Positions 34,455 to 46,309 of a DNA stretch of 64,000 nt are shown piece after piece (the first letter of the stretch is position 1; every line of letters starts with the position of its first letter). The stretch covers positions 75,456,188 through 75,520,187 of the forward strand of contig OZ035961.1 in assembly GCA_964034945.1 (NCBI GenBank), in the 5' to 3' direction. Below the pieces are notes generated by a model. That model saw only the letters and a program-made list of their open reading frames with translations. It was not told the origin of the DNA and searched no databases. The stretch is from Chrysopilus asiliformis (taxonomy: Eukaryota > Arthropoda > Insecta > Diptera > Rhagionidae). Made by a program: the position numbers and the translations under genes.

Positions 34455-34508
34455 AGGGCCCTCCTGTTCAAGTGGAGCCCGTTGATCTTAGTTTACGATC
34501 ACCACGAG
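34455..34508 (+). CDS. KLF3/8/12-like gene, exon with CtBP-binding PVDLS motif
   Basis: This is a 54-nt exon between a polypyrimidine acceptor and the donor GTATGT. It encodes GPPVQVEPVDLSLRSPR after a split first codon. PVDLS is the CtBP-recruitment motif, and the wider QVEPVDLS is characteristic of KLF8/KLF3/KLF12 repressors. There are two possible AGs, CAG at 34450 and GCAG at 34454. Only the second keeps the frame with the phase-1 exon at 26349-26472, giving a joining codon GAG. The exon exits in phase 1 again, so at least one more exon must follow. I found none between here and the window end on this strand. Other PxDLS-containing factors are possible. Confidence 0.6.
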
Positions 34509-34702
34509 GTATGTAATTTTAAACAATTATTAAATTTATGTCTAAAATCAAACCTTTTCATCCTGTTGTTCACTCGCTTTCGAGTAAACACCTTAAGATC
34601 GATAAGGAAAAAATCATCTCGCGTATAAGATCAACTAAAATACAAGTGAAAAAAATCACCTTAAGTCTTAGATCGATCGAATCTTACAAGATCATCGTCA
34701 TA

Positions 34703-34958
34703 TCGCACATGGTCCCGTAGACTGTAGTATCTCAAAAAAATGTGTTTTTGAGTAGTTATTCCATTATGTAAAGGAAAATTGACTGAATCAAATGAAAAAC
34801 AAATTTAATTGTAACGTAGTTCTAATATTTATTTTTTTTTTGTTTTTTAAATTCACATTTTTTAAAATTTAAATTGATTTTGTGGAAAACAAAACAAAAT
34901 TTTGTTTTTCTTGAAATGACAGATTTTGAGATACTACAGTCTACGGGACCATGTGCGA
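34703..34958. mobile_element. TA-flanked MITE just downstream of the PVDLS exon
   Basis: Inverted repeats of about 36 bp begin TCGCACATGGTCCCGTAGAC and close both ends. They continue through TGTAGTATCTCAAAA. TA flanks the unit (34701-34702, 34959-34960); because the flanks are also palindromic, a TCA duplication is an alternative reading. It lies 195 bp into the intron after the exon. Confidence 0.7.
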
Positions 34959-34960
34959 TA

Positions 34961-37900
34961 TCAAGTGTAATTATGGTCATCGGTGGTTATTTATTATCTA
35001 CCCGGTTTGCTTTGGCTCATCATCTATAGTGAAGAGTGTGCGCGAAAGAATCCGCAAATTGCGTCTCACGAGAGCGGAATATCAACCACACCAAAATCAA
35101 ACACTTTAAGCTTGATAAGCACTATAAAATCCACAGACTCACAAACTGATCAACCGATCAACGCCAATGATCAAGGGGTTAGGAACAGTGTAACGATCAA
35201 GCGCCCCGTACAAGATCGCTCGCATAAACAGCCGGCGATCGTGAGAAAATTACATATATGATCACTTTAAGTAATGACATTAATTATTTTATAAACTGCA
35301 GGTAGTATTCTTTCGCATCGTGCGCTTTAGCTATAAGATGCTTCCCTTCCTCCGCGATCGCAGCAACGATCCGTCTCGCATCTGTCGCAATTTGATGCTA
35401 TGATATGTCTCCGTTTAACAGCTCCACTTGCTACATGTTATGCATCAGTCAATGGTTAATACGAGAAAGCTTCTTTATCTTTTTAACAGACTGCTACTAA
35501 ATCTTAAATTCAGAGATGCCACATGTGATCATTTATTTAGCAATCACTGTTGTGCATGATTTTAGAAAAGATTTTTCAAGCAATTATAAAAAAAAATGAA
35601 GATAACCACATAATATATGATTTAACTTAACTTAGACTCCTGAAAATAAAATTACACCTGAAGTTTTAAAAATACCCGATATACTAGAACTGTCGATTTT
35701 TTTTTCAGTTTCAGAATCTGTGAAATGGCATCACTGCTCTAAAGTTCGTGCAAAAAGTAATCAAGTACGAAATCCAAATCAGAATTCGGGTTAAATGGCG
35801 AAAAACTACTTTCGCGCACCGACAGCATATTGCGAGCTTTACGATTGCCATTTGAATGCGTCTGTCAATTATGATTTTTTCGATGTGATTTTCAAACACT
35901 GTGGGAATCGAAGCGATCGTGTCATAAGAAGATCGTTTGGAAATTGCCCGATCCAAATTTATAGACAACTCCATTCGGCACTATACTCTACAATTTTATG
36001 AATATCTTCTACGGTAAGCGATAGATCTCAGTTAGATTCGCCGATATCTGTATATCCAACAAAGTACATCATCATAAATATACATAACGATCTCTGAGAT
36101 ATGATCGCAATATGATCTTAGCTGATGGGCAAGTGTTTATTTGGCAGTTAGTGAAGATCATCTTGAGAAGATTTTTTTTTTGAGTTTTGGGTCCGTTCCT
36201 TGTGGATTTTTTAATATTTTTAATACGATAATCGTTTGGGATTTTGTAAATTGAACCCACTTGTACATCTCTTTTATGGTTTATGGATGATAGGTAGCTT
36301 CGGCCATCGTCGACCGAATAGCCGGACTGGACCTGAAAAAATCTGCGTTTTTTGCTTCGTTGAATTTTTATCGACCTTATTGTTTTTGCCATGGGTGGTA
36401 TTTTGTGATGAGGGCTTTCGAAAGTTAGATAACGCTCAAATGTCTTTCTGATGGAGATAAATTTTTCTGTTGGCACTTATATCATTACTCAAATGATGAG
36501 AACTTTCGAAGAAGTCTTCATAAGTATTTCGATACACCTTCGATTTGGATCATCGGAAGTTTTTTTCTGTTTTGTTTTTGGATATTTCAATATAAGAAAA
36601 TGGCTCGCTTGAACTACAATATAATGATGGAATATTAATTTCACGTAAGCATGCGAAAAACGTAACAAGCGAACGCTTCACCAATGTTGGTATCGTAAGT
36701 GTGATTTAAAAATATTGATGGCGTATTGCTTCAAGATGAACTTTCAAAATATCGCATCATTCAAAAGTCTGTCGATCTTTGTCTGCTAATTTCTAACATT
36801 ATGGCCCATTGAGTTTTTTTTCCAAAACCTTATCATATAAGATGGTAAACTTTAGTTAGATTTTTTATTTTGACTTTGCTAATTACTGCTTTCCCCCTGA
36901 AAACTTTTTTAACACTCTTAGCTCTGTTTTACATAATATTATAAATGTGTTTTTTTTTGTTTCATAGCAAAAATACTTATTGAATATTCATAAAAACTAA
37001 AATAATTTTACCGCTTTCGAAACATTTTACTGAATACAATAGGAAATTGAGTTTATCGGTTTTGCATAAGCAATATATATTCTGTTTCTAAATGCAGATT
37101 TTTATAAATATTTATCGAAAATCGTTTTAAGCAGATTAAAATTGCAGGTATTAGACGTTTTCATAAGCAAAGAAAGAAAATTTCTATGACTTTTGAGACT
37201 TCACCATTGAAATGCTAGGGATTAGAAATAAGGTAAGTGTACATAATTTGGCTGTTTTGAAGCTAAGAAATTAGAAACAAACTTGAAATCAACCATGAAA
37301 ATTTTCAAACATTTTTACATTTTGTCATTAAGCTGACGCAATGTCTAAACATTCATTTTTTTATGCAATTTCGTTAATTTGTAAAAACGCATCATATGAA
37401 ATGTACATAATTAGGATCATTCACCGATTTTAACAGTAAAATTTTTTTTTTATAAATCCATTTTTTTTAAATCTCGACCGTTGATCAGATTGATGAAATA
37501 TAATTTTTCCTTGCGGTTTTCGGTCGTCGAATGAAACTAATCAATCCTTTTGAACCTCAACGTTTCACCTGCTATCGTTAAGGCCTTTTATTAATTAATA
37601 TGAAAAAGGTTTTCCAACATGTACGTACATGTATCTCTTTTTCACTAATAATAAATGAATAAAACAGTGAAACATGGAAATTAAATTAATGAATTAATTA
37701 ACATTTACAATTTTTTGTCGGTATTATTAAAATATTGGGGACAGATTCAGGATGTCCAGAATCAGGAATGTTCAAAAATTTTTTTTTGTTTCAAAGAAAT
37801 CTTGATTAATTCTTTAGTCTTTGAATATTATACTAGAAGCAAAAAATCATTTCTCACTATTAAAAAGCTTAGATGAGTATCCAACTTCCCTTAGTTATTG

Positions 37901-38205
37901 ATTTTAAAAACGAATTCGTTCACTTACTGCATTTGATTAATCGTTACGGTAAACAATAAATTACGATTAAAAATACGTAAACATTTGGGAAAGTGTTGCA
38001 GAATATATGAATTCTTTGTTACGGTTATAAGTTTTCTTATTTTACAAAAATGAAGAGAGGCGATCCACATTTGGGACAAGGATACGAATTATATACACTT
38101 ACCTTATAACGGATTTATCTCCTTTAATAAATTTTAATAATACAAAGAATTTCGCCGGCGGAACTGAAATTTTTTGCAAGCGAAACAAAACAACTATTTT
38201 TCTTA
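34961..38205. other. Intron-like sequence without recognised exon
   Basis: A + strand frame at 34983-35261 is polar and S/T/Q-rich. It fails the phase needed to follow the PVDLS exon, so I do not call it. Overlapping frames at 35711-36476 have no recognisable domain. The remainder is AT-rich. Confidence 0.3.
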
Positions 38206-38207
38206 TA

Positions 38208-39152
38208 TTGGGTTGGGGAATAAGTTCGTAGCGTTTTACCTTTAAGACTTTTATTTAAACAAAAATCAATAATTATAACAATAAATTAATCAATTATGTA
38301 TTCGCCGTTGCTGTTTACGACCTCCTCCCACCTCTCGACCAATTTGTCGATGCCGTTGCGCCAAAAATCGCCGGGTCTGGTATCGAAGAAGTGGTTGAGC
38401 CAGTTTTTAAGGTCCTCTTCATTGTCGATGGTAACGCCCCTCATATGGTTCGACAAGGAGCGGAAAAGATGGTAATCCGTCGGTGCAAGGTCCGGAGAAT
38501 ACGGTGGATGCTGAAGGACCTCCCATTCGAGCTCTTGGAGTGCGGCTTTGACGACTTGTGCAACATGGGGCCTGGCGTTGTCATGAAGGAGTATGGTTTG
38601 GCCTTGTCGATGGGGTCTTTTCAGTCGAATAGCCTCTTTCACGCGGTGTAGCTGGGCTATGTAGAGCTCTTTGTTGACCGTGGCATTCCTTTCGAGCATT
38701 TGCCTACCGTCCTCCTTCAAAAGTGCTTTGAGACGCTCTTCATCGAATTCAGAAGGTCTTCCACTGCGGGGCCTGTCGTCGACTGCGGGGCGTGTCGTCG
38801 ACGTCAAAATCGCCATATTTGAACTTTGCAAACCATTTCCGTGCTGTAGACTCGCCTATGACACCTTCTCCGTATACGTTGCAAATGTCCCGGGTTGCTT
38901 CAGCAGCTTTTTGGCCTCGTTGAAAAGCGAAGAAGAGCAGGTGTCGAAAATGCTGATTTTTACCTTCTGGATATTCCATTTCCAAGCCAGAAAAATAATA
39001 AAAAATTAAATTACTCAAAAAAATGATTAGCACAGTTTTGTAGACCAGAAAAATCTCTATCGAATGAATATTATACACTTTGTCTAACAGCAAAAAATCG
39101 TTGTAAATCAAAAGAAAATATAAAAACGCTACGAACATATTCCCCAAACCAA
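38208..39152 (-). mobile_element. mariner element, internally deleted (945 bp)
   Basis: The inverted repeats begin TTGGGTTGGGGAATAAGTTC on the left and TTGGTTTGGGGAATATGTTC on the right, about 26 bp each. TA lies at 38206-38207 and 39153-39154. Full mariners are about 1.3 kb, so roughly 350 bp are missing. The transposase remnant is on the - strand. Confidence 0.9.
38286..38979 (-). pseudogene. mariner transposase, deleted and frameshifted (DD34D)
   Basis: Starting at the ATG at 38979, the frame shows the paired helix-turn-helix region (MEYPEGKNQHFRHLLFFAFQ and ESTARKWFAKFKYGDFD). It then runs into a frameshift caused by a 19-bp tandem duplication in the DDTPRSGRP linker (38753-38800). The downstream frame resumes with RSGRPSEFDEERLKALL. 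It then jumps, through a large deletion, to NATVNKELYIAQLHRVKEAI. The first catalytic aspartate is lost. The second (ILLHDNARPH) and third (YSPDLAPTDYHLF) are intact and 34 residues apart, which defines DD34D mariners. The C-terminus ends normally. The element cannot make active transposase. Confidence 0.9.
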
Positions 39153-39257
39153 TAGGTTGATTAGATTTAAACGCAAAAATTGGTTTTGGATTTTTTTGGT
39201 ACATTGAAAAAGTTTAGTTTCTTCGTTTGATATAAGCCATCAGGAACATTTTCTATA

Positions 39258-40906
39258 CAGTAAGCGAAATTCCTATAGCCGAATGATGTTTTATTTACTT
39301 TTAATGGTGAATATTGCACAATTCGGTAGGTATTGTGGAAGAATTTCAGTTCGGATAAATTAAAATATCTGTTACAACCTTTTAATGGTAATAGCAACAT
39401 TATTCAATGAGTTACTAAGCATTGCCAGTCTTTGTCACATGAAAAGTCAATGCTGGCGTGCATTTATACTGCGAAATTGCTATAGCCGACAACCAAAAGC
39501 TATTAAAAAAAATTAAAGAAAAATATATATTTCTGTTGATCTCTTTTTGAACTCGTTATTTGGACTGTTTTCCGCAATAAGGACTATATTTCTATATTTA
39601 AGCGCAAGAATTAATTTATAAATAACGGGTTTTTCATAAGAATGCCTAGGAGGACGTTTTTGACCATTGTGGAGAAAGCAAAAATTGATTGTTTTCACGA
39701 AGCTGGTTACAGTAATGTTAAAATTGCAAAAAACATTAGCCGAAGTTAAAAAATAATCAGAAATAGTTTGAAATTGCGAGAAACGTATGGGAAAAGGGTC
39801 AAAAATAGAGGAAACACAAAACTGACTAAACGGCAAAGGGTTAAAATTGTCCATGAAGCGACCACAAGCCGATTAAAAGCTGCTCAGGTCGTGTCAAAAC
39901 TAGGATTACCTGTCACCAAAAGACGCGTGCAACAAATTTTAAAATCAACAGGACACCTGGTATCCAAAAAAGCAGCAAAAAAGCCAACGCTTTCACAGAC
40001 TCATCGAGGCGCAAGTTTGAATTTTACCAAACAGCATATGGTATGAACATCAGAATGTTGAAATGTTATATTTTCTGGTGATAAGAAGTTTAATCTTGAT
40101 GGTCCCGATGGATTTGCTTGCTACTGGCATGATCTGAAGAAAGAAACCGCGCTTCGAAAGAGGCAAAACTTTGGTGGAGGAAGTTTAATGATTTGGGCCG
40201 CATTTTCTCATCACAGTAACACGTCAGTGTGCTTCATTTGGAACCCAAACCAATTCCGAGAATTATCAGGAATTGTTGGAGGGTGTGTTAATCCCTTATC
40301 TTGAAGATAATTTCGGTGATGCAGCCATTTTTCAACAAGATAATGCAACTATCCATGTCTCCAAATCATCAAAACCATGGTTTAAAGTTAAAAATTGGCC
40401 GCTTTTAGACTGACCAGCCAGGAGTCCGGATCCAAAACCCATAGAAAATTTATGGGGCCTCCTGGCATGAAGAGTTTATGCTAATGGTAGACAATTTGAG
40501 TCAGTTCAGTGACTCAGAGCGAGTGTTATTGAAGAATGGTGCAATCTTGAGACCAATTTGCTCCAAAATTTAATCAACTCCATGCCTGACCGAATTTTTA
40601 GCGTGATATAAAATAATAGTAAAATATTGAAGTATTGAGATGATTGGAAGGTAAATTTTTATCATACAACGTTTGATTTAGGTTGGATTTTACTAATAAA
40701 ACACATTCGGCTATAGGAATTTCGCCTACAAATTTCGGGTTTTCATGTCCAGCCACTTCGAAGTTTCATAAATGTATAGCAACAAAAAATGAATTGCAAT
40801 ATTTTGTTGTCATTTAATGAATTATGGTGTTTTTTTAAAATATATTATGTTTTTTCATGAAAAAATGATGATTTTTACCATTCGGCTATAGGAATTTCGC
40901 TTACTG
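39258..40906 (+). mobile_element. Tc1-like element with IR/DR-type ends
   Basis: Perfect 28-bp inverted repeats begin CAGTAAGCGAAATTCCTATA, with TA duplicated at 39256-39257 and 40907-40908. A second, diverged copy of the same motif lies inside each end: 39468-39490 on the left and 40704-40728 on the right. Four such sites, two per end, are the IR/DR arrangement known from Sleeping Beauty-type Tc1 transposons. The 1,649-bp unit holds a dead transposase gene on the + strand. Confidence 0.9.
39642..40611 (+). pseudogene. Tc1-like transposase, decayed (DD34E)
   Basis: The reading starts MPRRTFLTIVEKAKIDCFHE and continues through two helix-turn-helix-like segments (a stop after KNISRS, then KIIRNSLKLRETYG and LTKRQRVKIVHEAT). 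It reaches the catalytic domain through frameshifts. The first aspartate lies in SGDKKFNLDGPDGF near 40081, and the second in IFQQDNATIHVS near 40331. The glutamate in ARSPDPKPIENLWG lies exactly 34 residues later, counting through an in-frame stop. At least three further stops or frame changes are present, with the last frame ending MPDRIFSVI. Length, if intact, would be about 320-340 residues, normal for Tc1. Clearly inactive. Confidence 0.85.
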
Positions 40907-40908
40907 TA

Positions 40909-41631
40909 GTCACTAAAATCTATATTACTTAACTTCTACGTAACCTCTGAGCTAGTAACTTACAGGAATACTAAATTTCAAATAAATTTAAAACCATATA
41001 ACAGTTCCTTATTTTTCAACCTTCGAAATTTCGTCCGAAGTTATTTTGAATGATTTGTCTTTAGTTGGCCTGTATCTCAACATTTAATAACAATTTTTTT
41101 TTCTCAATTACTGCTATACTTCGCAAAGAACTAAAAGTCAGTTGAACTCGGCAGAAAAATTCACAGAAAAATTCGATATGAATTTAACTCCTAAAGTGTC
41201 TCAATAGGGTCCAACCATTTGAATAACTCTGATTTTTATCCATTGGGACGACTGCATATGTATAGAGCGGCGGGACGGCTTGAACTTAGGTACTTCAGAT
41301 TTGAACTCCAACTCCAGCGTATACCCATATTTTATTTGTTAATTACTTGAATTTTTGATCCATATTGGGTAAAATAAAAACGTTTTCAGATAAAATCGCT
41401 ATTTTCTCCAGTTTTGTGTGGTTTTAATTCCAATTTTATTTATTTGGATACACAAAATTTTTTGGATAAAATTAAATTAAAACACTAAAAATAACTCCAT
41501 TTGGATTGAAACTTGAATCTACAAACTTCTGTATTTACTCGTACTCAAGTCGGTAATTACGTAATTTATCTACTTACACCAATATAAATAATTTCGATGT
41601 ACCTAGTTACTCAAATTCGAGGTGATACCTA
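40909..41631. other. No feature supported
   Basis: AT-rich spacer between the Tc1-like element and the next CACGG-ended repeat. No gene or clear repeat. Confidence 0.35.
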
Positions 41632-41974
41632 CACGGCAAAAAATCCTGGAGAATTTTTCAATCGAAAAGTTATATTGACAAAATCTTAATACAATTTTGG
41701 ATTAGAATTTAATACATGCAAATTATTGAAAATATTTTTGGCCTTTTATATTTTTATTATTTTTTATTATATTTTGAACTTAAATACCTTTAATATTAAT
41801 GTCTACAATTTAATCAAAATTGTAGACTTTAATACTAAATTAAACTAAAAATAAATTTTAAAAAATTCCTAATTCATACTATTAGATTCGAATTTTGCAT
41901 TGGATTACATATAGGTTCAGTGTAATCCAATTTTGATTAGAATTTAATCCAAGATTTTTTATCGTTTACAGTAC
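41632..41974. mobile_element. Short, degenerate relative of the CACGG-ended element
   Basis: It starts CACGGCAAAAAATCCTGGAG like the element at 24181. It shares further wording (ACAATTTTGGATTAGAATTTAA) and ends with GATTAGAATTTAATCCAAGA followed by a decayed terminus. It is an internally deleted copy, and its right limit is approximate. Confidence 0.55.
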
Positions 41975-44334
41975 TTTTACCTATTGTGTGGATTTGACAC
42001 ATCTCTACTTGCTATTGATCGGTCTGTCTCTTTATAGCCTGAAAACGCTATGGTGCGGCGTTTTAAATAGATATTCGTTGAAGATCTAATGTTTTTGTGT
42101 TTAATAACTTCCTGCTAAACTGTTATTTCGGAAATCCAATATCTCAAATATTTGTAAATTTTAGCCCAGGCACGTACTGTGATCGTAAGCATGTAGCAAG
42201 GTAGTAAATTAGTAAATTGAGTTCTTGAAATACATAAAAACGGTCTGGCGTCTACTTACTTATTTCTACTTACGTCTACTTACTTATTTCTACTTGCTTC
42301 GAAGCGCGATGCTATACTGGCCGTCAAGTTTTTCACAAAATTAATTTGTCTCTTTGGATTCCAACAACTTACCATCGCAGTGCGCGCCTGCGCTTAGACG
42401 TTCAGCATAATGGGAAAAAATTTCACTGTCATTTAAAAATGGATCAAAAAATACATAGTGAGAATTAATCACATTACGAAAAAATTGTTTTGTAAACAAA
42501 AAGATTAATTATTATTAGGTGGATGCAAATTAACCTTTGTCAAATTCGATTTATAAGCGTACCAAATTTTAGATTCGGAATTTTGCTTGCAATCAGTTTT
42601 AAACACAATACTAAAACTAAATTTATGGCATTATCCTTTGAATAAGTAAATAGAATGTAAAGCCATATAAAATCTGTAAAGATTGCCGTATTTTTTTTTT
42701 TTTTTGAAAACTAAGTAAAGGCCAATCGAGAACAATGGCTTCAGGAATCTAAGAAATTTTAAGTATTCCAAGTCCAAAGCGCACCTTCTACAAAAAATGT
42801 CGATACAAAATTCTCATATAGTAGAGTGCGGTTACTTTCTACAGAAACAATTGTTTGGTAAATAACATCGTTCAAAGGAAACGATGCAATTAATTATTTG
42901 TTTTATTTTTGAATATCTTAATTAAGCCATTATATCAGACATGAATTTTAAATCACGTGAGTTAGCGTTTGTTGGAATCGAATCTAAAAACAAAATGCGA
43001 ACAGAGATTTGCCTTAAAAGCCATCGTTAAGAGTATGAAACGAAAGATTTCCTAGCATATAATTGAAATAAAGTAAAACTTACATACCTATGAGTAAATA
43101 AATTTAACTGTGAACTGTGGACTGGTGGCATAACGGACAATAAAATCCATATAGTGCTTTGCGTAGCAGAAAAGCGATGGGGAAGGCCATTTTCTTTATG
43201 TATATTTTACCTAAATTAGCTTAATTATCTGAATTAATAAGCGGATTGAGAAACGTTTGTTTTCCAATAATTTAAATCTGCGTTTACTCTAAATCAGGCA
43301 TGCGCAAGTATATAAAGTCCATTTCAAGATCGAAGAAAGATATTCAATAAAAACTATTTGAAATGAATTTTAGGTCATTGAAAGGAAAAGCTTTCGAGAT
43401 TTATATTTAAAAACCGCATTTTTTTTTTAAATTCAAATTGAATATTAAAGAGACGCGTATATAAAATGGAAACACATTTTAATAGGGTCTTAAATTTCAA
43501 ACTCGCAGGGCAAAAAATTGAAAAAATTTGCAAAACAAAAGACTGTTATGGGTTGCCAAGTTCGATAGCGAATGTAATTCTTTTCCTAGTGGAGGGCGGG
43601 AAAAAAATCTTAAAACAAAAGATTTTGAATGAATGCGCTCGCTAATTAATGAAGCAGCCGGTAGTTAAGATAGTTAAAAAAATGGCCGAGAGGGAGCATT
43701 ATGCCAATAAAAAAATATTAAAAATCGATTAATCGACGATGTCGATGCATTTAAATTAAGCGATTAGAGTGAAGATCATTTTGTAGTTTCGGGAACAAAT
43801 TGTTTGAATTTTATGTTGGTAAACAAAAGATTTAATGATAATCGTATTTTGATTAAGTTTTAACGGTTTCGAGATTTTCTTGTTTAAGTTATTAATAGCT
43901 AATTAACTGTTTTACATATTATCGAAATTTTTCCATTTTTATTACAAATTTTTCAACTCTTACTGATTTCAATTCTTCTAACAGATAAGTATGTATATTT
44001 TTAGCTGTAGATGCAAATGTGTATTTAAATAATTTTTATACTATATATGAGAATCATATAGAAGTATATTAGATTTAGTATACCGTTTGTAACGTATCGA
44101 ATCAATCGTGGTACACAAATGTGTTTGGAATGACAAAACATTTTGATTTCCGCACATCCGTCCGTCGGCCTGTCTATCTGACCGACGCACACTGGGGCAA
44201 GAGGCTTCCAAAGTTGCCAGAAATTATAAGAAAACGTAAAAACAAATTTTAATGTATAATTATTTATTAGGACCTATTTTTAGTTAAAAGACATTTAGTT
44301 AAAAGACATTTTAATGCTATCGTAACTATCATCA
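41975..44334. other. No gene seen
   Basis: AT-rich. A 24-bp unit (GTCTACTTACTTATTTCTAC...) is duplicated in tandem at about 42252-42299. Nothing else can be supported. Confidence 0.35.
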
Positions 44335-44336
44335 CA

Positions 44337-45202
44337 CACTCTAGAAAATTTTATTGTAATTTTACCACTAAAATAGTAGGAAACCATTTTCCTACTATAA
44401 TAGTAGTAAAATTAAACCGAGTCGTAATGGCTTAAAATCTATGTATTTATACTCATTTTGTGGCGTACAAAAGCCACTTTTACGGGGGAACTTTAAAATA
44501 AATAAGACGTAAAAATCCAATACTGGTGTAGACTTACGACATTTTTCGTTTAAAATTAAACCGAAAATAGTGTGATACCTACCATGGGTGTTTAAAATTG
44601 CCACATTTTTGTTGTAATTTTCCTCCTATTTGGTAGCAAAACCGTGTCTTAAGGTGTAATTTTACGACATTTTTTGTTTAAAATTACACAAAAATAATAC
44701 CACAAAATTATTATATTATTTTTGCGGATGTTTTCACATCCAAATTTCCCCCCAACAGGTCAGGAATGTCTGCCCTGAAAACCCATCAGGAGCCTGTTTC
44801 TGGTATGGAAGCTGGCTCACCGTCATCAGAGTCTGCTTTACCAGCTTCCACGCAGGCTTACAGGATTTTGGTAGAGTAAAACTCGATTTGAGTATTTATA
44901 CTCCGATGCCACAAACCTTTTGCGAATTATAAGGTTAAGGTTAAATTGTCCGTACAATAATGCAAAAATACCCTGCGAGCGTGTTTTTACACCAAAATGA
45001 GAGTAAAAATACGAATATTGGTCGAAATTTTACGCAAGGTTTAAAATTACCCTATTTCTAGTGTAAGATTAATGTTTTTTTTTGGTGAGTTTACAACTTA
45101 AATGGTGTGCGAGCTAAATTCTGATTTTTTTCGAAATTTTACGACTTTTTTGCAAATTTACCCCATTTTTTTGGTTTAAATTCAAATCCATTTTCTACAG
45201 TG
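44337..45202. mobile_element. CACTA-like non-autonomous element, copy 2
   Basis: The ends (CACTCTAGAAAA ... TTTTCTACAGTG) and internal order match 1320-2103, with CA duplicated at 44335-44336 and 45203-45204. The palindrome near the left end is present but has decayed. A segment near 44750-44870 (GTCAGGAATGTCTGCCCTGA onward) is longer than its counterpart at 1724-1755 and forms a separate hairpin-like insert. The - strand frame at 44395-44604 is repeat sequence. The element interrupts a dead reading frame at its stop codon. Confidence 0.65.
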
Positions 45203-45486
45203 CAGCTGTCGTCGTTACTGTCATCATTCTTATATTTCTCAACTTCAAATGCATTGTCGGATGGTCCTTTTAGTAAATCTATTGCTTCTCTTAAAGATTT
45301 TTAATTTTTTTCTGTGTTTTCTTTGGTTTTGTTTTTTTTAAATAAAAATGTTCTCTCTGTATTCGTTCTGTATCTTTTAAAATCTTTATTCCTTGCCTCT
45401 TGTGCTTCCTAGGTCAATTGTTCTATTGGTAAGATAATTTCTGGTCCATGGATCAGATACTTGGGCAAAGTTGGGGGCCTATTGTA
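45203..45486 (-). pseudogene. C-terminal remnant of a transposon-associated insect protein
   Basis: On the - strand the sequence reads PTLPKYLIHGPEIILPIEQL, then a stop, then EAQEARNKDFKRYRTNTERT, then after a frame change SLREAIDLLKGPSDNAFEVE and an acidic tail KYKNDDSNDDS. The pattern HG..II..LPI.QL.EEAQEARNKD.R.YR recurs, as far as I remember, in many uncharacterised transposon-linked proteins of insects. The function is unknown to me. The TGA that ends the acidic tail coincides with the CA/TG target of the CACTA-like insertion. One in-frame stop and one frameshift mark it as dead. Confidence 0.5.
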
Positions 45487-45610
45487 TCAAGGAAACTTTG
45501 AGATTATTGCCGGGCCGTAACATGAGCGAATTAACGATATTTTTCAACTTCTATATGAAATCCACTAGCTACTACAATTATGATGATGTGAATTTTTTTT
45601 TTATCAAATC

Positions 45611-46275
45611 CTAATCTTCGCCAGTGCTTTCAGCAATAAGTTTGGAAAAAACTCCTACCAGTGTTGTCTGATTTTTTAAGAGATAGTTTGTATGGCAATT
45701 GTAAAAGACCTTCGAACATTCGAATACACCCATGCAATACAGAAAGGCCGAATTATAAATTCTCTGCTTTTTTTTGATCCATCGCTTTCGTCCATCTCGA
45801 TCTAAACTCCGACTTAAATTTCGACAGCTTATGCTCTTTAAATAAATGCAGCTACTTTCGTCACAATTTATCTGATTCTCGAGCTCTTCTACCATAAAAT
45901 TAAATTTTTCATCAAAACTTCTTGTTTCAGAACGTCTCATAATGTCTAGTAGTTCTTTTCTAGTTACAAAAAATGCATTTGCACTTGCTCTTAAAATACA
46001 AAAATCAAATCGAGGAAAAGCATAAAAGTTATCAAAATACAGTTACATACCTGACATTTTATGTCCGATAGTCTAAAATGCTTATTATCAAGTACATAAT
46101 TACATCTCCAAACGAAAGCGAAAACAATAATAGAAACATTCAAATCACTTCGTTTGCTGCTACTGTGCAACGAATGAAATAAGCTGCAGAGCTTTTTGTA
46201 CGTTGATAAATAGTCTGGCAAAGGGTTATAATCTACTATTTTTAAATTGTATTTGTTTTTTGTATTTTTTGCCAA
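45611..46275 (-). pseudogene. Probable upstream part of the same dead gene
   Basis: Two - strand frames have protein-like character. One (46275 down to 46051) starts MAKNTKNKYNLKIVDYNPLP and ends at a good donor, CAG|GTATGT. The other, open from 45989 to 45611, follows the acceptor TTTTGTATTTTAAG and contains NAFFVTRKELLDIMRRSETR and FDEKFNFMVEELENQINCDE. The 61-nt gap is a normal insect intron size, but splicing there gives the wrong phase. Either the gene is broken or my splice site is off. No domain was recognised. The link with 45203-45486 is inferred from strand and proximity. Confidence 0.35.
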
Positions 46276-46309
46276 CTTTGAAGCATTTCTGGCTTAATGT
46301 GCGACGGTC

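Noticed and set aside
34983..35261. Polar + strand frame as the next KLF exon
   Set aside because: Needs entry phase 2 while the PVDLS exon exits in phase 1; the alternative phase hits a stop within about 25 codons.
36072..36476. 134-codon - strand frame
   Set aside because: Lysine/isoleucine-rich, no recognisable domain, overlapped by an equally good frame on the other strand.
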